Shown here in pieces: positions 35,339-44,349 of a stretch of 64,000 nt of DNA (position 1 is its first letter; every line of letters starts with the position of its first letter). The translations under genes and the position numbers were made by a program. Where the stretch lies: assembly GCF_013318015.2 (NCBI RefSeq), contig NZ_CP115843.1, positions 310,001-374,000 of the forward strand, written 5' to 3'. Source of the DNA: Agrobacterium tumefaciens. GTDB lineage: Bacteria > Pseudomonadota > Alphaproteobacteria > Rhizobiales > Rhizobiaceae. Below the pieces are notes generated by a model. The model was given only the letters and a program-made list of their open reading frames with translations, ran no database searches and was not told where the DNA came from.

Positions 35339-36085
35339 ATGGCTCACACCTCACTCACCGCCCTCATTACCGGGGCAAATAAGGGTATCGGCCACGCCAT
35401 TGCGCGGCAGCTTGGCGCTGGCGGACACATGGTCTGGCTGGGGTGCCGAAATATTGCACGGGGTGAGATGGCAGCTCGCGAGTTACGCGGCATAGGGATT
35501 GATGCTCGTGCTGTGCAACTCGATGTTACGGACGGCGCTAGCGTTTCCAACGCCGCCAAGACTATAGGGAGCGAAGTGGATCATCTGGACGTTTTGGTCA
35601 ATAATGCCGGACTCATGTTCGGCCCGCCGCCTTCGCTTGCCGAGGAGTCGATTGAAGAGATGCAGCGGATGTTTGATACAAACGTATTCGGGGTGATGCG
35701 CGTCACTCAGGCCTTCTTGCATTTGTTGCGCAAATCCAAAGCTGCTCGGGTCGTCATGATGAGCAGCGGACTGGGTTCGCTGACAGACGCCCTGGACATG
35801 CGGAGCGAAACATGGACGGTAGGTTTCGGCGGATATTCCGCCTCCAAGACGGCCCTCAACATGTTGACTGTCAAACTGGCGAAGGAGCTTGATCGGGAAG
35901 GGATCAAAGTAAACGCTGTAGACCCCGGCCTGACATCGACCGATATGACAGGCAACGGACCGGGGCATTCGCCTGAAGATGGCGCTCGTCCTGCATTCAC
36001 TCTTGCAACGACGCATGCATATGGACCTACAGCAGGGTTCTACGCTTGCGCTCCATCAGGCGAACTTGTGCTAAAGAGTTGGTGA
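35339..36085 (+). CDS. SDR-family oxidoreductase
   Basis: 248 residues, classical SDR: TGANKGIGHAIARQLG cofactor site, LDVTDGASV, NNAGLMF, MSSGLGSLT and the YSASK catalytic motif. The close spacing to TGANKGIG and the VRVTQAFLHLL region resemble carbonyl-reductase-like SDRs. AGGGA precedes the ATG. It follows the MarR gene on the same strand, so control by that regulator is likely. Substrate unknown. Confidence 0.85.
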   Translation: MAHTSLTALITGANKGIGHAIARQLGAGGHMVWLGCRNIARGEMAARELRGIGIDARAVQLDVTDGASVSNAAKTIGSEVDHLDVLVNNAGLMFGPPPSLAEESIEEMQRMFDTNVFGVMRVTQAFLHLLRKSKAARVVMMSSGLGSLTDALDMRSETWTVGFGGYSASKTALNMLTVKLAKELDREGIKVNAVDPGLTSTDMTGNGPGHSPEDGARPAFTLATTHAYGPTAGFYACAPSGELVLKSW

Positions 36086-36313
36086 TACGTATTCAGCGAT
36101 TGTTGGATGCGGGCCGACCGGTTCGCATCTCATTGTCTTCTACGGAGCGCACGCTGTCGTCCACATCGCGCCATTTGCGGTCATTCGCTTGAGGCGATGC
36201 ATTGTCCAACTTGGGACCGGAAGCTGCCGTGGCGACGATGCGTTAAAAAGTGGCGTTTGCAGGCTGATCCTGCCATTGAGCGTAAGTACAATCTTCTACA
36301 ACAGGGCAACCGC

Positions 36314-36604
36314 ATGAAAAAAGACGATGCAGGCCCAGCAGACTATCTCATTTTCCTGGACCAAGTAGCAGCATTGCTGGATTCGGATTTCCTGCGTGAG
36401 GCAGAAACATTTGACTATGGGCAATGGGAATTACCCTTTGAGGCGGTGCTGTTGAAGCTGATGGAAGAGTCGCCGAAAAATGAAGGTATCGACATCGGCC
36501 TTGCTAAAAAACTGGCAAAATATGCGGGGTTGTTGGACGAGGGAGTGCTTACTCCAGATACTTGGCAGAGGTTCATTTATTGGTACGGCGCACCTGCAAG
36601 GTAG
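36314..36604 (+). CDS. Small acidic hypothetical protein
   Basis: 96 residues, not recognised with certainty. It is acidic and mostly helical (ADYLIFLDQVAALLDSDFLREAETF, PFEAVLLKLMEESPKNEGIDIGLAKKLAKYAGLLDEG, TPDTWQRFIYWYGAP). The layout resembles small immunity proteins of the MafI type, but no toxin gene is adjacent, so this is only a suggestion. The ATG at 36314 has a weak AGGG site; upstream sequence in the same frame looks non-coding. Confidence 0.45.
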   Translation: MKKDDAGPADYLIFLDQVAALLDSDFLREAETFDYGQWELPFEAVLLKLMEESPKNEGIDIGLAKKLAKYAGLLDEGVLTPDTWQRFIYWYGAPAR

Positions 36605-36708
36605 ATGACCGCATAGGGCCGACAGGAGACGCTCTGCTGCAAGAAGGCTTGCCGTCGGCTTTTCCGTCATCCCCGTTGCTCGGTTTTTCGCTGAGTGTGT
36701 GTTGAACC

Positions 36709-37098
36709 TTACATCCTGCGCTCGGTACTCTTAAGTGAGCTGGAGAGCCCGGAAACGCGACTGGCCTCACGCTGCTGCAAGACGTGCCGGGATTCGGCCA
36801 GTATCTCGCGATACCTTTGGATCTTGGTTGCTTTCATCCTGAATAAGTCGTCGACTGATACCGTTGCCTGCTGCACCGGAAAAGCCACTTCGTTTTCCAG
36901 AAGGTCGAGCAAAAGGTTTCGCATCACTGCGTTTTCTTCTCGAAGTTTCGCGAGCTCAATAGCCTTCCCACTCGACTCAAATTTCCGTGCGATAGCTTTG
37001 TCGATATCGTGTTCGACAAGCAGAATCTTGGCGGCATAGTACCGGCAAGCAAAGAATGCTGTGACGAGCGCGCATAACGCGATGACAATGTAGATCAT
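36709..37098 (-). CDS. Small membrane-anchored coiled-coil protein
   Basis: 129 residues from the ATG at 37098, which has GGAGGTCG upstream. One N-terminal membrane helix (MIYIVIALCALVTAFFACRYYAA) is followed by a helical, probably coiled-coil, cytoplasmic part (DIDKAIARKFESSGKAIELAKLREENAVMRNLLLDLLENEV and MKATKIQRYREILAESRHVLQQ). No family recognised. It stands alone between two opposite or unlinked genes. Confidence 0.55.
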   Translation of the reverse strand: MIYIVIALCALVTAFFACRYYAAKILLVEHDIDKAIARKFESSGKAIELAKLREENAVMRNLLLDLLENEVAFPVQQATVSVDDLFRMKATKIQRYREILAESRHVLQQREASRVSGLSSSLKSTERRM

Positions 37099-37277
37099 TT
37101 CGACCTCCAGGTTATCCTGAAAGTCGATATTCGGAAGCCGGATTTCAATACGCGATTCACTCGGCAAACCAAAATGGCTCCTCTTTGATGAGGAACCGGG
37201 GCCGTAAACGTATCAAGTTCATCGTGATTGAAACGGTGATTGTCAGACGCTTCAATCTTACATATTTTGGCGTCTTG

Positions 37278-37589
37278 TTACCTTAACAGGTACTTCGCCT
37301 TCCTCACGGGGTATGCGAGAGGCTCACCATTTTCCAAGATGAAACCCATACGGTACATGCATCTGCGCATTTCGGGAGAGCCATACGCACCTGCATAAAT
37401 ACCGACGGGGTGGTATGATGGGTAAGATTCAAAACTGCATCTGTCGAGTGCTGACCGATAGGCGATCTCACGTACGTAGTCACCCGTCACCGGAACCGTG
37501 CCGTAAAGATGCCATTGAGTCCGCGCTTCCGCAACTGCTGCCATGAAGGTAACGCTCAGAATCATGCTTAGGGCCAACTTGAGTTTCAT
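37278..37589 (-). CDS. Small exported hypothetical protein
   Basis: 103 residues from the ATG at 37589 with GGAGGCG upstream. A Sec signal peptide (MKLKLALSMILSVTFMAAVAEA) leads a short basic domain with paired Cys and many Tyr (YRSALDRCSFESYPSYHPVGIYAGAYGSPEMRRCMYRMGF). The two Cys are placed to form a disulfide in the periplasm. Function not recognised. Confidence 0.55.
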   Translation of the reverse strand: MKLKLALSMILSVTFMAAVAEARTQWHLYGTVPVTGDYVREIAYRSALDRCSFESYPSYHPVGIYAGAYGSPEMRRCMYRMGFILENGEPLAYPVRKAKYLLR

Positions 37590-37904
37590 GACACGCCTCC
37601 AAATGAACAATTATGACGAGCAACGGAGATTTCGTCCGGTTTGTTCCCTCGCTCAGACGCGTTTGCGCAGTTGTGGTCTCGTCGCCCTCACGGTCGGAGT
37701 GCATGCCACTTTCTTTTCCCCTTTGGGCCAATTCGGGAGTGACGTCAGCTTTGCGCCTCGTACCGGCTATTCAGATCAGTCCCGCCATCTCCTAAAATAA
37801 GACGTAAGCAGAAAGTCGCGGCGTCGTTCCTGTCAGGAACAAACTAGCGAAATTTGGCAACACTACATTGTTGCCGATTCGCTACATTCCCAACGAGCGC
37901 CAAG
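37590..37904. other. Intergenic region, no gene supported
   Basis: No credible coding sequence was found here. It holds the upstream region of the exported protein at 37278-37589 and ends in the terminator of the host-attachment gene. Confidence 0.4.
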
Positions 37905-37930
37905 CAAAAACCCCGCCGGGGATGGCGGGG
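37905..37930 (-). terminator. Rho-independent terminator after the host-attachment gene
   Basis: On the minus strand, arms CCCCGCC and GGCGGGG enclose ATCCCC and are followed by a TTTTT run. It lies about 25 bases after the stop at 37955 and is a strong intrinsic terminator. Confidence 0.85.
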
Positions 37931-37954
37931 CCGATCACGCCGTTTATGCAGGAT

Positions 37955-38359
37955 TTAAGCGATAGTGAGTGCTTTCTCGATATCCTGCACAGAATGGCCA
38001 GTCAGATCTTTATCCAGTTCTCCAATAAGAACGTCCGACAACGACTTATGGTAGCCCTTGCGCATCTCGCCCAGTGTGCGCGGTGCCGCGATAATCACCA
38101 GACTTTTGATCTTGCCCTCAAGCACCTGCTTGTTCAGCATATCCGTAACACCCGCACCAAACCCGTCTTCGTCTTGCTGACTATCGTCGGGATTAGCCGA
38201 GCTACTGGAATGTCGGGCGCCGGAAGAGATCTTCGAGCTGTCGATCGCCGGATCTGGCAACGCAGTCAGATTGACAGTCGCCGCATCTCCGTCGTTCCGA
38301 AAAAGGCTAAGCTTTTCGCCATCGGCAACGGCAACGACCGTGTTCTGCGGAAGGTTCAT
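37955..38359 (-). CDS. Host attachment family protein (PF10116 type)
   Basis: 134 residues from the ATG at 38359 with GGAGAT upstream. Family pattern: N-terminal TVVAVADGEKLSLFRNDG, an Asp/Ser-rich linker of variable sequence (residues about 38-66), then KIKSLVIIAAPRTLGEMRKGYHKSLSDVLIGELDKDLTGHSVQDIEKAL. Members are annotated as required for attachment to host cells, from Agrobacterium work, but the fold is related to the release-factor eRF1 central domain and the biochemical role is unproven. A monocistronic gene with its own terminator. Confidence 0.8.
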   Translation of the reverse strand: MNLPQNTVVAVADGEKLSLFRNDGDAATVNLTALPDPAIDSSKISSGARHSSSSANPDDSQQDEDGFGAGVTDMLNKQVLEGKIKSLVIIAAPRTLGEMRKGYHKSLSDVLIGELDKDLTGHSVQDIEKALTIA

Positions 38360-38716
38360 GTTGATCTCCTTGGTGAGCAGCTCGAGCCCAGATGACCGAC
38401 CCTGCTTGTTTCTGTCAGAGAATAACCTCGCTACAGACCATCCGTTCCGCAGTCGGCCCGACAAAAATCCAGCATTGACGTATCGCCTTGATCAGTCACC
38501 CCAGCCAAATGCTTGATGGCCTGCCTCGCGCCATCGCTGTGGCAGAGGGTCAGTCGAGGCTGCTGTACCAGGCATAGACCCCTGGAACGAACTCGGCAGT
38601 ATGCATCGGCGGCGAAAATCTTCCGCGACAATGCTGGTGAGCGGTACGGCACATGCCGACCCTTTAATCTAAAACGGCGTCAACATCAAACACTGTATAA
38701 AACATACTTGGTAAAA
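38360..38716. other. Intergenic region, no gene supported
   Basis: These 357 bases lie between two minus-strand genes and hold no credible coding frame. A promoter for the host-attachment gene is expected near 38370-38450 but no clear consensus was seen. Confidence 0.4.
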
Positions 38717-39079
38717 TCACGCATTTCCGGTCGCCACGGCACCACCAAGCGCGGCAAAAACCTGCGGGGAAAACTCAAACTGTCGAGCCGTTCCTCGTCC
38801 CATTGAGTTTCTTCCAAGCGTTTCTGTAAGGATGCCCCGCCGGACCAAGAGTTCAATGGTTTCGATCACCCCACCACGCGTCATTCCGGTAATATCAATT
38901 ACATTTGAGAGTGTTAATTTCTGATGCGCCTGGTGCATCAGATAGAGAATATTCATCATGCCGATCTGCTTGATGCGCGACTGCGCCGATTCACCATCGA
39001 TCGGCTTCTCCAGGATTTCACGCACCGCAAATACGGACAAGGCCTGACTCTGCCATCTTTCACTTAAATTGCTTGCCAT
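38717..39079 (-). CDS. MarR-like winged-helix regulator
   Basis: 120 residues. A helix-turn-helix lies in IGMMNILYLMHQAHQKLTLSNVIDITGMTRGGVIETIELLVRRGILTETLGRNSMGRGTARQFEFSPQVF, with a wing after the recognition helix. It is small for MarR and lacks the long C-terminal dimer helix. It is divergent from the type IV secretion operon and 93 bases from its first gene, so it is the natural candidate to control that operon. Confidence 0.7.
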   Translation of the reverse strand: MASNLSERWQSQALSVFAVREILEKPIDGESAQSRIKQIGMMNILYLMHQAHQKLTLSNVIDITGMTRGGVIETIELLVRRGILTETLGRNSMGRGTARQFEFSPQVFAALGGAVATGNA

Positions 39080-39172
39080 CGTTTTAACTATCTATTATTT
39101 GCATAGTCAAATAATTGAGACGAGTCGCCGTTCAGTTGAGGCGGACATTTAGGAAGACGGAGGGTAGGGGGC

Positions 39173-39712
39173 ATGAAGGGCCTTTTCTTTCGAATGATCA
39201 TAGCAGCGTCAGGGTTCGTTTCACTCTATACCATTTCGGAGCGAAGCGCTCGTGCCGACGAATGGGGGTGCCAGGTTATCCTGTGCTTATCCAATCCCGG
39301 CGGTCCGACCCAGTATGGCGAATGCAGGCCGCCCGTCGAGAAGCTTTGGAGGTGGTTGGCAAAAGGGCGTTCGTTTCCAACTTGCGCGGGCGTGGGTTTT
39401 CAGACCTCTCGCCCTCTTTACGAACCATATTACTGCAACGCCGGCTACCGCTTATCTGCTGGCTACGGTCCCAGGGGACGTGACGCGACGTGCATTTCCA
39501 AGTCACTGCAAGCCGTGAGCGACAGTTTTTGCCGGCGAGATCGAGACGGTGGCGATCCGAACAAAGGCTCTGTCACGTCACCGAGGTGGCAAAGGGTAGA
39601 CGGGCGATACCAATGCCTGGCCAATACCGTGGCGCGACCCCTGGTCCGCGAGAAACCTCGATACGTCGATGTGACGATTGAGGGCGTCGGCACGCAGAGG
39701 GTGTGGTTCTGA
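39173..39712 (+). CDS. T4SS-associated exported protein, Cys-rich
   Basis: 179 residues with an N-terminal signal (FRMIIAASGFVSLYTISERSARA) and conserved-looking Cys residues (WGCQVILCLSNPGGPTQYGEC, FPTCAG, YYCNAGYRL, FCRRD, YQCLANTV). Genes for proteins beginning DEWGCxVxLCLSNP occur just before virB1 in many alphaproteobacterial conjugation clusters, from memory. It is 1 base from the virB1-like gene, so it is part of the secretion operon. Function unknown; it probably acts in the periplasm. Confidence 0.7.
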   Translation: MKGLFFRMIIAASGFVSLYTISERSARADEWGCQVILCLSNPGGPTQYGECRPPVEKLWRWLAKGRSFPTCAGVGFQTSRPLYEPYYCNAGYRLSAGYGPRGRDATCISKSLQAVSDSFCRRDRDGGDPNKGSVTSPRWQRVDGRYQCLANTVARPLVREKPRYVDVTIEGVGTQRVWF

Positions 39713-39713
39713 C

Positions 39714-40403
39714 ATGCCCGTTGTCTTCTCAGATCTTGCGCAGACCTGCGCACCCTTCGTTGCATCGGAGGCTCTTGCGGGTGTGGTCAGCCCCGAAAGC
39801 CGGTTCGCTCCGTTCACCATCAGGATCAACAGCCGTGCACCGCTCGGGCGGCAACCTGCGACCAAGGCCGATGCAATCGAAGTCGCCGCATCCTCGGAGG
39901 CAACATGCCATGACATACACATTGGTCCCGACGGGGTCGGGCCGGAAGAACTGCGGAGATTGAACCTCTCGATACCAGCCGCTTTCGCTCGCTGCCTTAA
40001 CCTGAATGCTCCAGCGACGCCATCCGACGGCTATTGCTGCCTCTCGGTGAAGGTTGGTGCTGACAGTCCCAGGGCCGAGCAGGTGCTGCAATCCTGCTAT
40101 GGACGTGACGATCCGTCGGTCGGGGGCGTGGTCAACTATGGCGATCAGGTTCGCCGCGAAATCGAACGGCTCGGACCAACAGTGGCTCGATTTACAATCG
40201 GCGACACGGGAAAAGGGTTGCAGACAAACGTGTCGGCGAATTCTCCCCAAGCAGACGTCGTTGCCGAAGTGGTGGCGGAAAACACTCCGGGGGAAGCACA
40301 CGCGATCTCGGCGGCGTCCGCGTGGGACGTCTTCAAGACCCGAAGCCGTTCATCCGTCCTGGTGTTTCAAGACAATCAATTGGAATTGGAGCAGAGTGAA
40401 TGA
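39714..40403 (+). CDS. virB1: VirB1-like lytic transglycosylase, degenerate active-site region
   Basis: 229 residues. The position and the N-terminal half match VirB1: FSDLAQTCAPFVASEALAGVVSPESRFAPFTIRIN, where the E of PES aligns with the catalytic Glu. The later motif that normally reads GLGQIN is IHIGPDGVGPEELRRLNL here, so the substrate-cleft Gln-Ile-Asn is missing. SIPAAFARCLNLNA follows as in the family. No obvious signal peptide. Overlaps virB2 by 4 bases. It would thin peptidoglycan for channel assembly if still active. Confidence 0.72.
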   Translation: MPVVFSDLAQTCAPFVASEALAGVVSPESRFAPFTIRINSRAPLGRQPATKADAIEVAASSEATCHDIHIGPDGVGPEELRRLNLSIPAAFARCLNLNAPATPSDGYCCLSVKVGADSPRAEQVLQSCYGRDDPSVGGVVNYGDQVRREIERLGPTVARFTIGDTGKGLQTNVSANSPQADVVAEVVAENTPGEAHAISAASAWDVFKTRSRSSVLVFQDNQLELEQSE

Positions 40404-40699
40404 TAATCAGTTCCCGGATCAGACCCGTCGTCGCTTCGTCCGTCATGGCTGCCGCCATTGTAGTGACGATGGTTGAGCCCGCCTTCGCGCAAGCCGCCGG
40501 CATCGAAACCGTCCTGCAGAACATCGTCGACATGTTGACGGGAAACATTGCCAAGCTTCTCGCTGTGATTGCGGTCATCGTCATCTGCATCGCCTGGATG
40601 TTTGGTTATATGGACCTGAGGCGAGCGGGCTTCTGGATCATCGGAATTGGCGGCATCTTTGGCGCCACCGAACTCGTCAACACCATCGTCGGAGCCTGA
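40400..40699 (+). CDS. virB2: VirB2 pilin
   Basis: 99 residues. A long signal peptide ending in AFAQA, then a two-helix pilin (VLQNIVDMLTGNIAKLLAVIAVIVICIAWMFG, then AGFWIIGIGGIFGATELVNTIVGA), the TrbC/VirB2 layout. It forms the conjugative pilus. It overlaps virB1 by 4 bases and is 2 bases from virB3. Confidence 0.88.
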   Translation: MIISSRIRPVVASSVMAAAIVVTMVEPAFAQAAGIETVLQNIVDMLTGNIAKLLAVIAVIVICIAWMFGYMDLRRAGFWIIGIGGIFGATELVNTIVGA

Positions 40700-40701
40700 A
40701 G

Positions 40702-41043
40702 ATGGTGGGCGGACAAACGGTTCTCGAAGAAGACACACTCTTCATCGCGTGTACGCGTCCCGCGATGATTGCCGGTGTCACGATGGAGGCGATGGGCTTC
40801 AACATCATGGTCACGACGATCCTCTACATCGTCGCCGGATCTATCGCCTACGCGTTCGTCGGCATCGTTTTCCATCTCATCTTCAAAGCGCTCGTCAAGC
40901 ACGATCACAACATGTTCCGCATCCTGCTCGCCTGGGTCGAGACACGCGGCCGTTCACGCAACGGTGCCTATTGGGGCGGGGCAACACTTTCCCCTCTGAG
41001 ACTGACACGCCGCTTCGACGAAAGGGATATTGGAATTGCCTGA
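40702..41043 (+). CDS. virB3: VirB3 inner-membrane protein
   Basis: 113 residues, with the VirB3 opening LFIACTRPAMIAGVTMEAMGFNIMVTTILYIVAGSIAYAFVGIVFHLIFK and a basic C-terminal part. VirB3 sits in the inner membrane with VirB4 and is needed for pilus assembly. Its last 8 bases overlap the chosen virB4 start. Confidence 0.88.
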   Translation: MVGGQTVLEEDTLFIACTRPAMIAGVTMEAMGFNIMVTTILYIVAGSIAYAFVGIVFHLIFKALVKHDHNMFRILLAWVETRGRSRNGAYWGGATLSPLRLTRRFDERDIGIA

Positions 41044-43417
41044 CATCGCCACCCTTAGATCACGCGAACTCACGCCAGAGGCTTTTATCCCTTACGTGCG
41101 GCACATCGACGAGACGACAATCGCGCTCGAGTCCCGGACACTCATGGTCATGGTCGCGCTCGCAGGCGTATCGTTCGAAACTGCTGATCTGCTCGACATC
41201 AACGCGCTCCATCGCGACCTCAACACGCTCTATCGAAATATTGCCGATGAGCGCCTCGCGATCTGGACCCATCTCATTCGGCGCAGGGATAGCGACTATC
41301 CGGGCGGAACGTTCGCAACGCCATTCTCCGCCTCGCTCAACGAGAAATACCGGGAACGCATGGCGCGCGAACACCTTTTCCGCAACGATCTCTATCTGAC
41401 CGTCCTTTGGTCGCCAGCGCGTGGCCCTGCAGACAAGGCGGGGAAGCTGCTGTCGTACCTTCGACGGTCAAAACGACTCGATATGGAGCTGGATGAAGAG
41501 GCTCTGAAACAGCTTAAGGACAAAGTCGTCAACGTAGTGGCGGGCTTGAGGCGCTTTGAGCCACGGGTCCTTTCTCTTTACGAACAGCAAGGCATGCTCT
41601 TCTCTGAACCGAGCGAGGTGCTGCACCAGCTCGTCGGCGGGAGGCGTGAGCGTGTGCCGCTTACCGAAGGTCGCGTCGCCTCGGCAATTTACTCTGATCG
41701 CGTAATCATAGGTCGGGAAACGATCGAGATCCGGCATGAGGCAGAAAGCCGCTTTGCCGGCATGCTGAGCTTCAAGGAATATCCAGCCCGCACCAGGACA
41801 GGCATGCTGGACGGAGTTCTAAATAGTCCGTTTGAGCTCATTCTCTCACAGTCGTTCTGCTTTGTGTCGAAGGCGGACGCTCGCGTCATCATGGGGCGTA
41901 AGCAAAACCAGTTGGTGAGCAGCGGCGACAAGGCGGCTTCGCAAATCGATGAACTTGACGATGCGATGGACGACCTGGAGTCCAACCGCTTCGTGATCGG
42001 CGAGCATCATCTGACACTCTCCGTCTTTGCGACCACGTTAAAGGAATTAACCGACAATCTGGCAAAGGTTCGCGCCAGCCTGACCAATGGCGGGGCTGTC
42101 GTTGCGCGCGAGGATCTTGGTCTCGAAGCGGCATGGTGGGCGCAACTTCCGGGCAATTTTCGTTACCGCGCGCGCTCAGGCGCGATCAGCTCGAAGAATT
42201 TCGCAGCATTGTCACCGTTCCATTCCTATCCGATCGGACAGAAGGACGGCAATGAGTGGGGACCCGCCGTCGCCCTGCTCAAGACCGCTTCAGGCTCGCC
42301 CTACTACTTCAATCTCCATTATGGCGATCTGGGCAACACCTTCATGTGCGGTCCGTCGGGAGCGGGCAAAACCGTGATTGTCAATTTCATGCTGTCACAG
42401 CTCGAGAAACACGACCCGCACGTGGTGTTCTTCGACAAGGATCGCGGCGCGGACCTTTATGTTCGCGCCGCCGGAGGCACCTACCTGCCGCTGAAGAACG
42501 GGGTCCCCACCGGCTGCGCTCCCTTAAAGGCCCTCAACCTGACGCCGGAGAACAAGGTGTTCCTGGCGCGCTGGATCGGCAAGCTTGTGGGTTCAGGGGC
42601 GCGGGAACTGACTGTCACCGAACTTCGCGACATCTCCGGCGCGATCGACGGCCTTGCCGACCTGCCCGCTGAGCGACGGACAATAGGGGCGCTGCGGGCT
42701 TTCCTCAACAATACGGATCCGGAAGGTATCGCGGCGAGGCTCCGCCGGTGGGAGGAGGGAGGGCCGCTCGGCTGGGTCTTCGACAATGTCATCGAAGATA
42801 TCGGATTTGGGGATTTCGGCGGATCAGGGAAGTTCATCGGCTACGACATGACCGACTTCCTCGACAACGAGGAAATTCGCACACCGCTGATGGCCTATCT
42901 CTTCCATCGCGTCGAGCAGATGATCGATGGCCGCCGGATCATCATCGTCATCGACGAATTCTGGAAGGCGCTACAGGACGAGGGGTTCCGCGATCTTGCG
43001 CAAAACAAGCTGAAGACCATCCGCAAACAAAATGGGTTGATGCTGTTTGCCACGCAAAGCCCGCGCGACGCGCTGAACTCGCCAATCGCGCACACGATCA
43101 TCGAGCAATGCCCGACACAGATCTTCCTGCCCAACTCGCGCGGCAACCATGCCGACTATGTCGATGGATTCAAGCTCACCGAGCGCGAATACGAATTGAT
43201 AGCGCGCGAGCTTTCCGTTGAAAGCCGGAGGTTCGTGTTGAAGCAAGGACACAACAGCGTCGTTGCCGAGCTCGATCTCAACGGCTTCGATGACGAGCTC
43301 GCCATCCTCTCCGGCCGGACCGCCAATGTCGAACTTCTCGACGCGATCCGCGCGGAGGTTGGAGACGACGTCGAGAACTGGCTTCCCATTTTCCAACAGC
43401 GAAGGAGTGCTAGCTGA
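41036..43417 (+). CDS. virB4: VirB4 ATPase of the type IV secretion system
   Basis: 793 residues from the TTG at 41036, eight bases after AAAGGGA; another TTG at 41030 is too near that site. The N-terminal CagE/TrbE domain (FIPYVRHIDETTIALESRTLMVMVALAGVSF) precedes the ATPase. Walker A is GPSGAGKT with Lys445, and Walker B is IIIVIDEFWKAL. Two hexamers of VirB4 power pilus assembly and substrate transfer at the inner membrane. Length is normal for the family. Confidence 0.93.
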   Translation: MPDIATLRSRELTPEAFIPYVRHIDETTIALESRTLMVMVALAGVSFETADLLDINALHRDLNTLYRNIADERLAIWTHLIRRRDSDYPGGTFATPFSASLNEKYRERMAREHLFRNDLYLTVLWSPARGPADKAGKLLSYLRRSKRLDMELDEEALKQLKDKVVNVVAGLRRFEPRVLSLYEQQGMLFSEPSEVLHQLVGGRRERVPLTEGRVASAIYSDRVIIGRETIEIRHEAESRFAGMLSFKEYPARTRTGMLDGVLNSPFELILSQSFCFVSKADARVIMGRKQNQLVSSGDKAASQIDELDDAMDDLESNRFVIGEHHLTLSVFATTLKELTDNLAKVRASLTNGGAVVAREDLGLEAAWWAQLPGNFRYRARSGAISSKNFAALSPFHSYPIGQKDGNEWGPAVALLKTASGSPYYFNLHYGDLGNTFMCGPSGAGKTVIVNFMLSQLEKHDPHVVFFDKDRGADLYVRAAGGTYLPLKNGVPTGCAPLKALNLTPENKVFLARWIGKLVGSGARELTVTELRDISGAIDGLADLPAERRTIGALRAFLNNTDPEGIAARLRRWEEGGPLGWVFDNVIEDIGFGDFGGSGKFIGYDMTDFLDNEEIRTPLMAYLFHRVEQMIDGRRIIIVIDEFWKALQDEGFRDLAQNKLKTIRKQNGLMLFATQSPRDALNSPIAHTIIEQCPTQIFLPNSRGNHADYVDGFKLTEREYELIARELSVESRRFVLKQGHNSVVAELDLNGFDDELAILSGRTANVELLDAIRAEVGDDVENWLPIFQQRRSAS

Positions 43418-44115
43418 TGACTTCCTATCGACTTCATGGCGTACTGCTCAGCGCGGTGCTCATGCTTGCCGCTGAAGGCGCGTCAGGGCAGGGGATTCCT
43501 GTCAACGATCAGGCTGCGATTGCCAAGCAGATCGAGAGCATCGCGCAGCTCAAGTCGCAACTCGACGCGCTCAATGAGCAGATCGGCCAGGCTCGGCAGC
43601 TTTATGGCTCGCTCAACAAGCTGACCGATATGGCGGATGTCGCCGAGGTTCTCAACGATCCGGCGATCCGCAAGGCGCTTCCCTCCGACTTCGCTGCCAT
43701 CGAGGGATTGCTCAAAGGCAACGGTACCGGCGTGTTCGGTGATTCCGCCTCAAGGTTTCTGGAAGGTAACTCGACCTACCGCACTGACGCCGATGATTTC
43801 TACGCTCAGGAATTGTCCCGGCTTCAGAACAAGAATGCCGGGCAAATGAGCCTTGGTGAGCAAATCTACGATGCCGCGACCAAGCGCATCAACGGGATTG
43901 ATCAGCTGCGGGGAAAGATTTCCACGGCTGGCGACGCCAAAGAGATTGCCGACCTGCAGGCTCGGCTGCAGGCCGAACAGGCATTTCTTCAGACCGACGT
44001 CCTGCGGATGGAGGGGCTGAGGATGGTGCAACAGGCGCAGAACCAGGTCGACGAACAGCGCAAGGCGGAGGACTGGCGCCAACGGATGGACAATATGAAG
44101 GCGGCGCTGCAGTGA
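43417..44115 (+). CDS. virB5: VirB5 minor pilin
   Basis: 232 residues: signal peptide (LLSAVLMLAAEGASG), then a helical VirB5 body (AIAKQIESIAQLKSQLDALNEQIGQARQLYGSLNKL and the repeated Gln-rich region near the C-terminus). Shares one base with the virB4 stop. VirB5 caps the pilus tip and can contribute to recipient recognition. Confidence 0.86.
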   Translation: MTSYRLHGVLLSAVLMLAAEGASGQGIPVNDQAAIAKQIESIAQLKSQLDALNEQIGQARQLYGSLNKLTDMADVAEVLNDPAIRKALPSDFAAIEGLLKGNGTGVFGDSASRFLEGNSTYRTDADDFYAQELSRLQNKNAGQMSLGEQIYDAATKRINGIDQLRGKISTAGDAKEIADLQARLQAEQAFLQTDVLRMEGLRMVQQAQNQVDEQRKAEDWRQRMDNMKAALQ

Positions 44116-44345
44116 AGTGCACCCTCATCGTCCTTTCCCTGGTGCTCTTGTCGGCTTGTTCGCAAGAGGCGGAGCGAACTCATACGGTGGACGAGTTCGT
44201 CGCCGACACCGAATTGCTGTCCCGTACGATTACCGAGTGCCGCAACAACCCGGGTGCATTGCGCCAGACGCCCAATTGCCAGAACGCGGAAGCGGCCGAG
44301 GTTAAGCTCCGGCTCCAGAACATGCGCAAGGCATTGGGAGGCTGA
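44112..44345 (+). CDS. EexN-family entry-exclusion lipoprotein
   Basis: 77 residues, GTG start overlapping virB5 by 4 bases. The lipobox is LLSAC, giving a lipid-anchored Cys. The body matches EexN: TVDEFVADTELLSRTITECRNNPGALRQTPNCQNAEAAEVK, with the paired Cys expected of the family. EexN proteins block entry of a like plasmid into a cell that already carries it, which supports a conjugative rather than effector role for the system. Confidence 0.82.
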   Translation: MKCTLIVLSLVLLSACSQEAERTHTVDEFVADTELLSRTITECRNNPGALRQTPNCQNAEAAEVKLRLQNMRKALGG

Positions 44346-44349
44346 CCAA

